In this document: in pieces, positions 37,991 through 49,612 of the stretch
Position numbering within the stretch: position 1 is the first letter of the stretch
Layout: the number at the start of each line of letters is the position of its first letter
DNA from: Diphasiastrum complanatum
Lineage: Eukaryota; Streptophyta; Lycopodiopsida; Lycopodiales; Lycopodiaceae
Reading direction: 5' to 3'
Assembly: GCA_029204225.1 (NCBI GenBank)
Contig: CM055094.1
Coordinates: 6,516,548 to 6,580,547 of the forward strand
Length of the DNA stretch: 64,000 nt
Program-made: the position numbers and the translations under genes
Notes under the pieces: generated by a model
Database searches by the model: none
What the model was told of the DNA's origin: nothing
What the model saw: the letters and a program-made list of their open reading frames with translations, nothing else

Positions 37991-39831
37991 TCATCATTTT
38001 CATAACTTTTGATCCATAAAATATTGCTCCTCATCATGCTACAAATGGTCATTAATAACACTCAGATAAAGCAACTAAGACAATAATACCCACTTTCATG
38101 TTATTTCAGGAAAATTATTTCAAAAATCAAGCCACCTGACTTGAATGCAGCTTGGTTCTGCAAGATCTTAAGTAGTTTCCAATTTGCTATAACACACTGA
38201 ATGGCACACGGGCACACCAGCACACACAATGTTTTTAGGTCTTGAAAGCATGAAAAAAGGCTAACAAGAAATGCTCATTGCTCATAAATTGGACAGCAAC
38301 ATTACAGTTTCCTAAGTCTCTCTAGGAAGAAAACCCAACTAAATAGCATAGTTGGTGAGCAAAATGCACCACTAAGATAGAAAGAATCAGGACAGATAAG
38401 TTGGATACAACTTGGTCAATAATTCTTGGACATGCACCCCACTAGCCAGCCAAGAGAGTCCTACTAATTGTCAACAGTCTAGATATCATAGGTGAGTGTG
38501 CTCTCGAAAAGAGTATGCCTCTTCACTAAGTGTCCACCTGATTCAAACTGGACATAGTACAACCAACGCCCCGTTAATTTGTGCACAATCTAAAACAAGT
38601 TTCAAGGTGACAATTCAGCATCATGCATTTAATATAAGTCCACATTTTACGATCCTCTCAAGATCCATGCAACTAACACAATTAACATAAGTTAAATTGT
38701 GCACAAAGAAATAGGTCCATTACAATAGCCCGAGACATAAGCTTGATAGGTTACACTTTTAATCAATGAACATATGGATAGAATTCACCACGATGACCAT
38801 ATGGATAACATTCGCCATATTCCTAGATAGCTCATGCTAAAAATGATGAAGCTAATTCGTTACTAATTTGAAGACATTGTAGCAAGCGACTAGCAAAATG
38901 TTCTTGAATGATTCTATGAAGAATTAACTGTGCGCATTACTCATGGCTTTTGCAAAAGCTAGTAAATATAAGGACTTATAAACCAACCTTTACTTCACTT
39001 AATTTTATCCCAGCAAAACTACCAAGGAAGTCCTGATAAACATGGATAACCACTGACAAAAGCATTTAGGTAATAACAAAGCTTACCCAACAAGGAAGTT
39101 ATCTGGTCGTGTAACGAGGCTTACACCCTCATCAATCCACAGCAAACTGCCTTCTCAAATTGTGATAAGCATACAGAAGCCTCGATAAGAGTATATCTGA
39201 AAAATGATTGTATCCAGTGCCAATAAGTTGACTGAAGTCAAAGAGCTCAATTTTTGGAATATTGGACTTCACACATGAATGCTTGCAATAATATTCCCAA
39301 ACATTACAAATGCCTATGCATAAAATAATGAGCTGCACATGAAACAATGCACTCACACACATATAATAATCATATCTTTGGGCCCCAAAATGGTACATTA
39401 GACCTTAAATACCGATTCAGGTTCTGAACCACAAAAAAAATTCTCGTATTTTTTTTTTCCCTTTGAAAAGAATTCCTTCCCCTAAAAATTTTGAAAAAAC
39501 TCTAAATTTAGATTTTACATGAGGCTATCAGGCCCTTGGACAAGATAGATGGATTTCTAGGGGACTTTTAGGACAATAAACACAAGAAGAAGTTATCTCC
39601 AAATCTAAGCCTTCACAAGACGGCAACATCAAACAGAATACACTGGAGAAGTTAATGAAAATGCACCATCTAATTTCCATTTAGACACACATGCTACCAA
39701 CTGTTTAAAAAAATTGAAAAGCCTCGTCTTGCTCCTAATCATAGCACTTTAAACTCAAGCAGGATGATAATCATTGAGCCTAAAGGAATGTACTGCTACT
39801 TCCTTAAAGCATCCCTTTGAGCCAGTGCCAT

Positions 39832-39958
39832 TGTTCAACAACTTATTTATGCATATGCAAGTACTGTACATAGCATCAATAAGGAGCTCATTGCTATTGA
39901 ACAACTTACTTATCCATATGCAAGTATTGTACATAGCATCAATAAGGAGCTCATTGCT
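39832..39958. repeat. Tandem duplication, unit about 63 bp
   Basis: Two adjacent copies share gaacaactta-ttat-catatgcaagta, tgtacatagcatcaataagg and agctcattgcta, with few differences. Confidence 0.9.
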
Positions 39959-40151
39959 ACACGACAAACTTCTACTTCCATCATATTGCAATTCATTTGT
40001 CACTCACACGATGAACTTGCAAAGTTTGTTATTTGTATTTTTGATTAATATTTCCATATCACCATATGAGCTACTTCAACAGTCTTCTAAGGCAGCCCAA
40101 TTTTCGAAAAAAAAAAATTAGGTCATGTTCTGGGAAAAATAAATTAGGTCA

Positions 40152-40179
40152 CATTCTGAAACATGTCCATTTCAGAATG
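40152..40179. repeat. Perfect 10-bp inverted repeat
   Basis: cattctgaaa and tttcagaatg are exact complements separated by 8 bases. Confidence 0.8.
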
Positions 40180-42909
40180 GGCGTCTATGTATAAGACTAA
40201 CAAGAACACAATCACTGTTTGATGTCAAAGATTCACAAACAAAACTAGTAATTGCTCTATGAAATAGAGTTTTGCACGTATGTTGAAGTCTTTTGAGTTT
40301 GTGGATATTAACCAAATCCCTAGAGAATGGGATCAAAGGGGTTGATGGCTGATTCTGAAGGGCTGGACCTTCACAACTTCATTCTGATATGCTGTCTCCC
40401 TTCACTACTATTTTTGTCTCCATTAATAACATTCAAGCTTTTAAGCACAATGACAAAACTTCACCTCAAAGTTTGGAGCACTTCAAAACATGGACGTCTC
40501 TGAGGTTTTGAGGTAAGAAAGTACTGTACGGAACTGTACATTCCAGAATGTACTGCCCCAAAATGTCATCAAAAAAATCAATAGAAAAGAAATGTTTTCT
40601 TCCCTTTTCTTCCTCCCCTCTTCGATCATTCTGCTCTGGAAAGAAACAAGTTACATTGAGAGATCCAAAAACTGTTATGAGACTTATTCATATTGCTATT
40701 CATGCAGCGATTGACACTCATTACCAGCACTTTCATTCTCACAATGTGTTGTGTTAGTTAACATTATATCACGTTGTGTTTGATCATGTACAGTCTTGGA
40801 ACCACTTCAATCTCACAGATTCACAATCAGACGCCTACCTTTTCTGTAATATCAGCATCACTCCCACAGAGATTAGATTTTTCACGTGTATAATGAAGCG
40901 GTTATGGAGGATCAGATTTTTACTATATGAGAATGATTGTTTTGTTCAAACCTTGCTGATGTCTAAGGGCCTCATCTTGATTTGGAGTTCTTTTCAAAGC
41001 ACTTCAACTTTTTTAGCTTCAGGACACACCTTGCAAGCATACGGCTAGAATCTTTCACTTTAGAAAACAAATCCTTTAGTAGAGCTTCATTAACAAGTTA
41101 AGGATTCAAAGTTCCATGACCTAAATAAAGAAAATATTTGAAACGCCTATTTTTTTTAGTTACGAAAAATAAGGAATGACATTGGGTTGCCTTAAGTGAA
41201 TTATTTAGACATGAAAAGTCTATTTACAAATCAGAACAACAATTCTAGGACTCATACATCTGCTACTTTTGGTTATTTTCAAATAGCTTTTAATCTATAA
41301 TTCGCACCATTTTGTATGTTTTATAATGTAATTATAGATTCAATGTTTTGTTGAAAACATTAATTATTTATAGCAGTAAACATAATTACAGTTATACATA
41401 TGTTATGATTTTGGTGTAACTATGTTATAAAAGTATGCATAACAGTACATGTAGATTCAATGTTCATTTATGTTATGATTTTAGTGTATGTTGTAATAGT
41501 AATTATGCATAACTATTCACAGTAAATATGGTTCGATCTTCATAAATGGTGCAAATTTTGAACATAAATGTTTGGGCCCCAAGACCTAAAAGGTGGGGGC
41601 ATCCATAATTATGATTTCAAAAGATTTCTTTGGGTAAGCAATTTTTTGTTAAGGAACAAAAGTTAACAAAATAATAAGTTTTTACATTCCATAAAATGGA
41701 AGCCATTCCGTTCAGAAAAGGTATCAATGAGTCGAACCTTTTTCTGAAGGTTAGGCCCTCCTTAACAAAACCTGAGCCAAATCCCAAATGCACTTATCAC
41801 TAACAAAAAAATTTGAATTTCCACAATTTGATTGCCTTCAGTAACATGAATGCTTCTAGCTTTACATCCCATTTGATTAATTAATGACCGGTAACAGCTT
41901 CCAATTAATTAAAGGAGAGGACATAAGTCGCTACTTTCTGCTCAGATCCTTCTCCACTTCCTCACAACTGCTGCTCCGTTGAGCTTCCTGCCTGTGCTCC
42001 TACAACTGTGTCCAAATTTGGTCCGACTGCCCTCTTCAACATGGACCAGCAAGATCAGATTTCATTTGTTGATCAGCTGTCAATGACTGCCAGAAAGGAA
42101 CATGTCTTTTTCACATTTCTTAAATGCCCCAAAGCCAACCACATTGGTTGCCTTTCATTGGACCAGCGGAAGTCGCCACATCAGAAATCCAACACTGTTG
42201 AATTCAAGGATTCCAAAAGCACTATTCACGGCAGATTTTATTGCTGCCAAATGATGATGCAAGAAGCAGATCCATGCTTGTTTTCCTCCACAATGCTACT
42301 GCATTAACTTCAAACAGGCTGCAAGTGTGAGTCGGCTGATCGTTCAATCCATTGTCAATGGCTGCCTACATTTGTCCTTTCTACAAATGATGGCTTCTTT
42401 CGCTGATTCCAGTGCTGGCCTTTCTAGCAATGACCCAATCGCTGGTCCTTCAGTGCTGCTTTCAATACTCTTCTATGCTGGCTGGAGTGCCTTGCTCTCA
42501 TCAGTGAAATCACTCTTCATTGGCTGAAATTCAGCAGTAGTTCCTCTCTAATGCCAAATTCTCTCCCAGCAAATCATGTTCTTACTTGCAAAACTTTCCC
42601 AGCATTGGCACTCCTCTTTTCATAGAAATTCAGATCCCTCTCACTTGACTATGACATGCTGATCGTTTCACAGCATGGAAAGCCGCGATGTGAGTTGTTT
42701 CTAGGATCCGTTCAGAGTGGAGCAGACCTAGCATGGAGCAATTCAGGACTAGAGAGTGGCTCTAGGAGAGAGATGAAATGAGCAGAGAGCTAGAGCCATC
42801 AAGTGAGTCATGATTGTTGCAACCTGGAAGTTGGCTCGTATAATGAATTTGTAAACTGTTGTCTTGCTTTTCATTCCTTCTGACAATCTTTAATCGCGAA
42901 TTACGATTC

Positions 42910-43015
42910 AAAATTCACACACCAAAACTTCTAAAGTCGTGGAGTAAGTATGGGTGCTCCATCATCTCCGATGGATGGAGTGATGCAAGAAAGCGACACG
43001 TCATCAATACATCGG
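42910..43015 (+). pseudogene. hAT transposase fragment (DUF659-like)
   Basis: LKSWSKYGCSIISDGWSDAR followed by KRHVINTSA matches the conserved hAT block (W..GC.I.SDGW.D.....IN) near the start of the catalytic region. Only about 35 residues are recognisable; beyond them the DNA changes to unrelated sequence, so this is a relic of a DNA transposon. Confidence 0.65.
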
Positions 43016-43139
43016 CTAGAGACCAGATCCATGAGCAGGAGAGGCTCAGTCAGGTGGAGTTGCTTGTTTATACAGGGAGTCTCTGCATCTTATCATTGAG
43101 TTTGTCAACCATGACAAGCACAGATGATATAGTTGACTT

Positions 43140-43700
43140 CATATTGATAGACACGGCATCGACTTGGACAGAGACCTACTTTCCTCCAAAGACCTCCTTT
43201 GCTGATATCACCGGTTCACCTTTTCTGGATCTTTCTATGGACATTGTCAGATAGGACACATTTTTCTCACTGGTGACTTTAATGACAAGGCAGCCTCACG
43301 ATAGTCGGACTTCCATGATGTTACCAAACATCAGCACTTTCGTGCCCTTGAAGGAGACAACTTGGGAGTTACCAGGACCTCTGATGACACTCTGGGACCT
43401 ATCACTACATATGGGGAGTATTTGCTGCAACTAGGTGAAGCCCATGAGTTAGCAATCTATAATGGCTTTAGCTTGCTGGCCTAATTCTGGTAGGTATACA
43501 TGTCATCCTCATAGTGGATGTCACAATGTTGTTGATTACGTCATGGGATCACCATCCTCCATCCCACACATATCTGATTTTCACATGACTCACACTACTC
43601 TCTCCAATCACTCCTTTCCATCCTTCAATCTTGGCACTATCTTGATGCCACAGTTGTCTTCCCGTCCCACACTTCATCGTGCACCCACATATTCCTTTGA
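43140..43700 (+). pseudogene. LINE endonuclease domain (AP-type), frameshifted
   Basis: Three frames carry successive endonuclease blocks: YFPPKTSFADITGSPFLDLS, then LTGDFNDKAASR and TTYGEYLLQLGEAHELAIYN, then NSGRYTCHPHSGCHNVVDYV and MGSPSSIPHISDFHMTHTTL with SNHSFPSF. The GDFN and YV-GS motifs and the SNH block (for SDH) are landmarks of apurinic-type LINE endonucleases, which nick target DNA. RT does not follow: the gypsy LTR starts at about 43800. It could be the missing 5' part of the family at 52851-55263. Confidence 0.75.
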
Positions 43701-43799
43701 CCCTTTGTGTAGATAGCTCTACCAAGAATCTCTAACCCCATTACTATATCATTTCCCACACAATAGTCCATTAGCTTCCTCTAGGCCTCCATATTGTCA

Positions 43800-44267
43800 T
43801 GTACCATAACGGTACGCACTTCAATGACGGCCTCGCAAGGGGCATGACGCAGGTCTAGCGTTATCGACATGTTTTGGTGCCACGCATCACCATCCTAGGT
43901 GGTCACGTGTCGTCGTCAGTTCCATGCTTGATGGGACTCACTATGCTATGCCTATATAGTGGTGGGGTTCCCTCATTCCATTCACTGAGTCTACCCGGGA
44001 GTTGGTGGATGGAGAGCACGTGCATTAGCCAGAAGACGTATCTCCAGGCCAGGAGATGTATGCTAGGGAGAGCCGAGGATGATGGCTGGTGGTATAGAAC
44101 GCCAGTTATCACAGGAGACTCGACTAGGCATGAATATGTCGATAGCTCCAGTGCATGGGGGGGTGGGTCGGTTGTGACCCTATGGATGGGCGGATACGGT
44201 GCGTCGTCACTGGTATGGGGTGTGCAGTAACCTTGAAGGCAGTCGGAGATCTTAGGGAGTTGTAACA
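43800..44267 (+). repeat. 5' LTR of gypsy element G1
   Basis: It starts near tgtaccataacggtacgc and ends ..ggagttgtaaca, two bases before a primer-binding site. A TATA-like cctatatagtgg lies at 43950-43961. The 3' LTR is not in the window, so the left edge is approximate. Overlapping open frames on both strands are artefacts of G/C-rich DNA. Confidence 0.7.
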
Positions 44268-44269
44268 TT

Positions 44270-44281
44270 TGGTATCAGAGC
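44270..44281 (+). promoter_or_regulatory. Primer-binding site of gypsy G1
   Basis: tggtatcagagc is identical to the plant initiator tRNA-Met complement, and the match continues (agcc). Confidence 0.9.
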
Positions 44282-44285
44282 AGCC

Positions 44286-45557
44286 GATTTCCTTTACGAG
44301 GTGCACACATTCCTTTTATCGCTTTTGCGGTATTCCTTTTAATGGAATGTGGCTTGTTTGGGTTTCTTAAATCTTTGTTCAAGTTTATTCTTGAAGAGAT
44401 GGAGCTTTTTTTGGATTTAGAACTAGTTTTATAAATTGGTTGCCCTTTTTGTTTATCTATATTCTTTGAAACCTTTTTCTGGTTTTAAGTTTGAAAATAC
44501 ATAAACACCAATTTTTGTTTATCAACGTAAGAGTTCAAAGTTGTGTTTCTTTTGATTCTATTTATTAAAAGAAATGTTAAAGGTGGGGGTTAAAACTTTT
44601 TACAAGTTTGAATAACCCTTATTCCTTTATCAAAGTATTAAATTAATATTAAAAAAAAAATTGGCTTTTGCGCGGCTGACGTCCGCGCGACTGGCGCTTG
44701 CACTGGTGTTGCAGGGTTGCTGTGACAAGATCCGCACGTACGATTCCGTACCTACAGTCCTTTTTATTTTGAAGAGGGGGGGAGTAATACCTCCCCTGGA
44801 TTTTCATTATAACAGCTCTGCAGCAGCACTGCTGCTGCGAGCTCTTTTGCAATAGGGAGGTAGGGGTGGAAGGGGTTCATACCTTCCCCCAATATAGTAC
44901 CTTAAATGATTTGCCAGGGGAGGGGAGAAGCGCGCCTCCCCACGGCCCTGTTATCTTCCTTATTGCTTTCAAGAAAGAACTTTGTACATAAGTTTGCAAA
45001 TCTTTATAAAACCTTGTGCTAAGTTTAAAGAAAAACAAAACTTAGTCACAAACCTATTAACTCTAAGAGTGGAATCCTAAAAGAAGTTGACAATCTTCAA
45101 GATTGAACCAAGAGCCCTGTCCTTTACAGTTCGTACTTCTTCCTCCTCCCTTTCTATACCTACAAATCTCCAAGGTTTTGGAGAGGAGTAAGGTACGTAA
45201 GGCAAAGGAGGTGAGAGAAGGAGCTTAACCAAGTTTAATATTTTCTAGAGGTCCATGGGCCATGTGGCACCATTTTATGGCCCCACATGGTATGAAAGGC
45301 CTAGAAGGAACAAATGGAGCCTTTCTTGGGTCCCACTTGTCCTTTCTGCATGAGCAAAGGGGAGGAGCTTTGGGGGAGAGGTAAAGGAGGTACGTTCACT
45401 TTCCTCTACCCCATTCTCAAAGTTGCTTGTAGAGTTCCTTGGTGCCCAAGCTTACTTGTTTTCTTGAGACCTTTTTCTTTAGTTGTCAATTTTTAACGGT
45501 TTTGATATCGTTATTTCCCATTTTTCCTCTAGCTTTTTGCTACATACTGCAATTGCC
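44286..45557 (+). other. Gypsy G1 leader, non-coding
   Basis: About 1.27 kb between PBS and gag start, with T-rich and G-rich stretches (44850-44940) and no convincing frame. A long leader is normal for plant gypsy elements. Confidence 0.6.
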
Positions 45558-46350
45558 ATGGACACTCCTATGGAAGAAACTCGAGCTCCAAGTCCCCCGA
45601 GGACTGATATGGAACAAATGACTTGTGCAATAAATTTGTTGCAAGAACAAATATCGACATGCGCTCAAAGCATGAATGGGCGGAGACCGAGTTGAGAGCT
45701 ATGTCCCAATCTTGGCAAGCACTCCTCAACCCGATGTTTACCCCGGAGTTTTTCACTCGAGAGAGGACATACACCAGGACATGGTCTTGGCTTGGTTAGA
45801 TCGATGGTCTTCTCATTTTCCATGCACGATCTGCCAAACAGCTCTCGGATTGTGACTGCCATTATGTTTTTGCGAGGCAAAGCATACTCACGGTGGCAAG
45901 ATCTTAAGGAGCGTGCTACAGTCCCATCTACTTGGGATGACTTCCAGGTAGCCTTTAAGGCCGCCTTTATGCCAGTCCTCGACGATTTTGAGTATTATCG
46001 TCAATTTGCTACATTGCAAATGGGGACAAAACCCTTGGACGTCTATTTGCAAGACTTCCAAGAAGCTGCTTCGTGGTTTATTAACCGCATTGACGGAGTT
46101 CTCCTTAAGCTGCATTTTATCTTGGGCTTGCCCAAGAGTATCAGTTGGAGGTCCGCCGAAATCAGCCACAATCCCTTGAGGATACCATGCGTTTCGCTCG
46201 AATTTTTGACGATACGCACACTATGACCCGCAAAGAGCAGCAGAAGCCTGAATTTAAAGACAAACCCTCTTCGGGTCCTTCCTTTCAAAAGGGCAAAGAG
46301 AGAGTTGTTGACGAAGCTTCCCCTTTGAGAAAGAAAAAGAAGCGCCCTTA
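45558..46350 (+). pseudogene. Gypsy G1 gag, frameshifted
   Basis: The start ATG opens MDTPMEETRAPSPPRTDMEQ. A frameshift near 45695 leads to the gag core at 45792-46130: IMFLRGKAYSRWQDLKERAT, WDDFQVAFKAAFMPVL, FATLQMGTKPLDVYLQDFQE. A further shift gives YQLEVRRNQPQSLEDTMRFA and a basic tail (KEQQKPEFKDKPSS) ending at a TAG. It is the Ty3/gypsy gag domain with normal order after PBS and leader. Two frameshifts make it a pseudogene. Confidence 0.88.
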
Positions 46351-46829
46351 GTTGGAGAGAGCTGACTTTGACAAGGCCAAAAGCGGCGGGTTGTGTTTCT
46401 CCTGCATGGAGAAGGGGCACCTTTCCAAGGACTGCCCGAAGAAACAAAAGAACGGAGGCCGCTCTTTTAAGGCTCCAGGTATAGATGTATCATTTTCGGA
46501 TGAAACAGTTTGTAGCAATTGTTGTTTTAATACTGCAATGTTCGGACCTCACGACCTCATTCGTATGAGTGGGTTCGTAGGCAGCCAACCTGTGAGTATT
46601 TTATTTGACGACGGTTCTACTCACAATTTTATTAATGCTAAGTTGGTGCAGAAGCTGTAGTTGGCAACCGCACCAAGTGACCACAAGTATGTGGTTAGGA
46701 TGGCAGCTAGTGGGGAGCAGCAGATCTGGGACCACTTTGTCACCCACGTGTCGTTGAAGATTCAGAACTATGTAGATAGCTTGTCTTTTCATATTATGAA
46801 TCTTGATAAGGTAGCTTTAATCCTAGGCA
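46351..46829 (+). pseudogene. Gypsy G1 zinc knuckle and protease
   Basis: After the TAG the frame reads LERADFDKAKSGGLCFSCME with the intact CCHC knuckle CFSCMEKGHLSKDC, then FVGSQPVSILFDDGSTHNFI, the aspartic protease site (DDG in place of DSG or DGG), and after a TAG the C-terminal strand HIMNLDKVALILGI. The domain is then interrupted by the insertion starting at 46830. Confidence 0.88.
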
Positions 46830-47328
46830 TAGATGCACCACAATTCGGAATCGCGATCAGAATCGTGTTTCGGGTTTTTCAAAGAATCATGCAGAATCGA
46901 TTTTTTTTTTGAAATTGTTTTAGGCAATATGGGTATCAGATGAAAGCTCTGATTGAGAGCATTATGACTGTGTAGTTTGCGGACTGTTTCGGGTGCAAGA
47001 TGGTCCAGTTTAGGTGTATTGACTCCCAGGCTCTTTGATTCTCCATCTCCCTCCCAGGCCCGAAATGCACTTTGAATTGTAGTTGAGGTAGAGGGAACAT
47101 AGATTTTGTAAGCTTTCTTGTTGGATGCATATCCAACCATGATCCCTTTAATAGAATTAGGATCATCATTTTTCCTTGTTTCCAAGGGCATATTAACAAA
47201 GCAAGCACAACCAAAAACTCTTAGGTTATCTACCTTAGGTTTTTTCTTAAGCAAGACTTCAAAAGGTGATTTTCCAGCAAGTGCATTGTGAGTAATCTAT
47301 TGCACAAATAGTTTGCACAATTTCTATG
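46830..47328 (-). mobile_element. 499-bp insertion with 10-bp target duplication, carrying copia integrase DNA
   Basis: ATCCTAGGCA occurs at 46820-46829 and again at 47329-47338, exactly flanking this segment, and gypsy coding resumes at once on the far side. The left 140 bases are the self-complementary-word repeat also found at 35348-35500. The remainder, on the minus strand, is a copia integrase C-terminal piece: SPFEVLLKKKPKVDNLRVFG, CACFVNMPLETRKNDDPNSI and KGIMVGYASNKKAYKIYVPS. The outer ends are catag-like on both sides but are not strong inverted repeats. A 9-11 bp duplication is typical of Mutator-like elements; a chimeric retro-insertion is the alternative. Confidence 0.8.
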
Positions 47329-47519
47329 ATCCTAGGCAAAAAATGGTTTTATTCCAGGAATGAGTCGTTAAAGAAAGATTATGTTTCTCATAGTATATCT
47401 TTCTTGCATAATGACTCTTTGGTTTGTCTTACAGGTGATGAGCCTGATCTACCTTTTGTAACTGCTCATGAGGCTAATCAATGTATTTTTGATTCTGAAC
47501 TCCCCTCTAAACACTAGAG
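47329..47519 (+). pseudogene. Gypsy G1 protease-RT linker, after the insertion
   Basis: Right after the duplicated target the frame reads LGKKWFYSRNESLKKDYVSH, SISFLHNDSLVCLTGDEPDL and PFVTAHEANQCIFDSELPSK, the block between protease and RT in plant gypsy elements (ISF.HN...CLTGDEP). A TAG at 47517 ends it. RT, RNase H, integrase and 3' LTR are absent. Confidence 0.75.
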
Positions 47520-47756
47520 AGTGTCCTCCCAAGCCAATGAGAAGAGAGAAGGCATATGAAAGGTCAAGAGACTCCTTCCATAACTTACGTTTCGTGAACC
47601 ATAACTTATGCTTCTTGAAACATAACTAATGCTTCTTGAAATGCCACTCTTAAGTCAACTGTATAGATCAAGCGTCCCCATTAGGTGTGCACTCCAAGTA
47701 GGGCCCAATGACAAACAAGTGAACTTTGGCCCAAGGCCAAACATGTGAACATAGCT
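47520..47756. other. Unassigned flank of G2
   Basis: No coding frame. It contains small direct repeats (cataactta-gcttcttgaaa). It reads on into 52203 if the G2 insertion is removed. Confidence 0.5.
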
Positions 47757-47761
47757 CAAGG

Positions 47762-48296
47762 TGTCATGTGCTTCTAGTACATCAAAGCTTATCAACGCAT
47801 AGCTTTGTAGGCCCAAAACGAGCTATTAGCCTTAAGAATAAGGGGGTTCCCTCTTTAGGCCCTCCAAAGTAATTAATAAGGATAATAAGCCAACAAGGGC
47901 CCAAAATACATCTAGTAAGACTATCGTTAAGATAGGTATGTATAGTTAAGTTAGGAGATTTGTCTATAAGTAAGCAAGAGACATCGCTTTTGGGATCTTT
48001 TGGCTCATTTGCAATTGAGAGAACTAGGAGCTCCATCTCCTCTTCCTCCATTGTGAATGTGAGCCTTGGGATCTTGATCTTGCTAGGTCTCATTTGCCCC
48101 ATCACATGAATTCATGTACTCCTCACTCTCCATAATGGAATCCATCTCCTTTTAAGCTTCACTTTGATATGAGCTTTGTGGTAGCTTGCGGTTATTCTTC
48201 ATCTCTGGTTCTCTTCAACATAGGTGTGGTGGTTGCCTCCTTGTTCTCGCTTGCTTGGCTTGGATTGGCTTGGATTGAGAGGTATGGCACATGACA
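47762..48296 (+). repeat. 5' LTR of G2
   Basis: It aligns with the 3' LTR over gcaagagacatc, cttttgggatcttttggctc, ccatctcctcttcctcc and the remainder, with few differences in the right half and indels in the first 150 bases. Confidence 0.92.
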
Positions 48297-48619
48297 TTTG
48301 TGGCCAAAAATCATTTGATTCAACATGAATCTCATTTCATTTGAAGAGTTTATTGCTTTTGTAGCTTTCTTTTTGCTAATTTCTAACTTTTAAATTTTCA
48401 GGTCTTTTCAGACTCATTTTTAGTATATAACTTCGTTTTTAATTTCTAATTTGATTCCATAGACTTTTAGAGCTTTGTTTTAGCTTAAAAGCTATTGCGA
48501 TTTTCCCAAAAGCTGTCAAAATAGGTGACTACAAATTAGTTTTTATTTTGAAAGGCCCATAAGCCTTTTTACATCATTTTTCAAATAGAAAAAAGATAAA
48601 ATTTAAAAAAATATATATT

Positions 48620-48810
48620 TGCAATATCACTTTCGAGCGTGGGTGGACCATTCAAAAAGTTCATCTATCCTATTTGCGCTTGAAACCGATATCTCGGAAA
48701 AAAAATAAAAACTTTTTTTTCCTCCAATATCGATTTCGAGCGCGTTTGCTTCTGTGCACTTATTCTAATAGTCTATTTGCGCTTGACTTCGATATCAGGT
48801 GTACAGAACT
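48620..48810 (+). repeat. Duplicated hairpin unit in the G2 leader
   Basis: Two tandem units of about 100 bp each hold a left arm (aatatcactttcgagcg; aatatcgatttcgagcgcg) and a right arm (tttgcgcttgaaaccgatat; tttgcgcttgacttcgatat). Within each unit the arms are approximate inverted complements (gatatcg-tttc-agcgc), so the RNA could fold into two similar stem structures between the PBS region and gag. Confidence 0.65.
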
Positions 48811-49081
48811 CATAGATTCTCCATATCCACTTTTTGTTTCTATTTGACCTTGGATTTTGATGTTGAAAAAAGCAAAGTTGTTCAATTTGTGGTAACCTAC
48901 ATATTGATCACAGCTATTACATAGTTTCAATTTGTTACAGTTTCCATTCACAACCACCTCATTTTTCAAGGACTTACAATTTTAAGTGGGTGGAGAAAAG
49001 CATCTCAACGGCCTGTCAAATTCCTTTGTTAATGAAATTTAGTTGGTGAACTCATAGTCCACAGGATTTTATCAGTCATTA

Positions 49082-49612
49082 ATGATGGAATTTCGATATA
49101 GTAAATATACTCAACTTTCATCTGTTGACGGAATAGAATCGGAAATCGTGCGTTATAGTCTTGTTTTTTATGGACAACCAACTTCAATCAGTATTGAAGA
49201 CTAGTTGACTAGGTTGGAAGGTTATTTTCGTCATCACCATTATTCTGATGAAGATAAAATCTACTTCCCTTCATTATGTTTTCAAAGACAAGTTCGAGCA
49301 TGGTGGGATACTAAAGCACATCCAATCACAAAGCTTTGGAGTAAATTCAAAATTGCTTGCATTGATAGTTTTGAATCTCTCAAGCAAACTGGATTTGTAC
49401 AACAATTCAATCAACAATTCTTGGCATTGGTTCCAAAGACAAAACTTGAGAACAGAAAATGTTTGGACTACTATATGAATTCTCTTCAAACTCCTATGAG
49501 AAATGTGCTTCAACCAACTCTTTCCAAATCCATTTATGCAGCCAGTTTAATGGAGTTACACAATATGATGGATCGTGCACTTGCTCTGGTTATCTACAAA
49601 CCATATCAATGA
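49082..49612 (+). pseudogene. G2 gag domain 1 (one in-frame TAG)
   Basis: From ATG at 49082 the frame reads MMEFRYSKYTQLSSVDGIES, then ISIED-TAG-LTRLEGYFRHHH (TAG for the Trp usual in EDWL), FPSLCFQRQVRAWW, WSKFKIACIDSFESLKQTGF, VQQFNQQFLAL and MDRALALVIYKPYQ. The W..(F)...W and QQFN blocks are those of gypsy-type gag. Its TGA overlaps the ATG of domain 2 as ATGA. The one stop makes this a pseudogene unless read through. Confidence 0.82.

Larger units (their letters stand above)
37991..41990. other. Non-coding interval with local repeats
   Basis: No family is recognised. Features seen are a 63-bp tandem duplication (39832-39958), a perfect inverted repeat (40152-40179), gtactgtac/cattccagaatg words at 40517-40551, and AT-rich imperfect repeats at 41325-41520. 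Open frames here are short and lack domains. Confidence 0.45.

Noticed and set aside
42008-42307. 99-codon plus-strand frame as a gene
   Set aside because: No domain recognised, no splice context, and composition close to the surrounding DNA.
43874-44268. Overlapping frames of about 120 codons on both strands
   Set aside because: They lie inside the gypsy LTR, and G/C-rich DNA is poor in stops.
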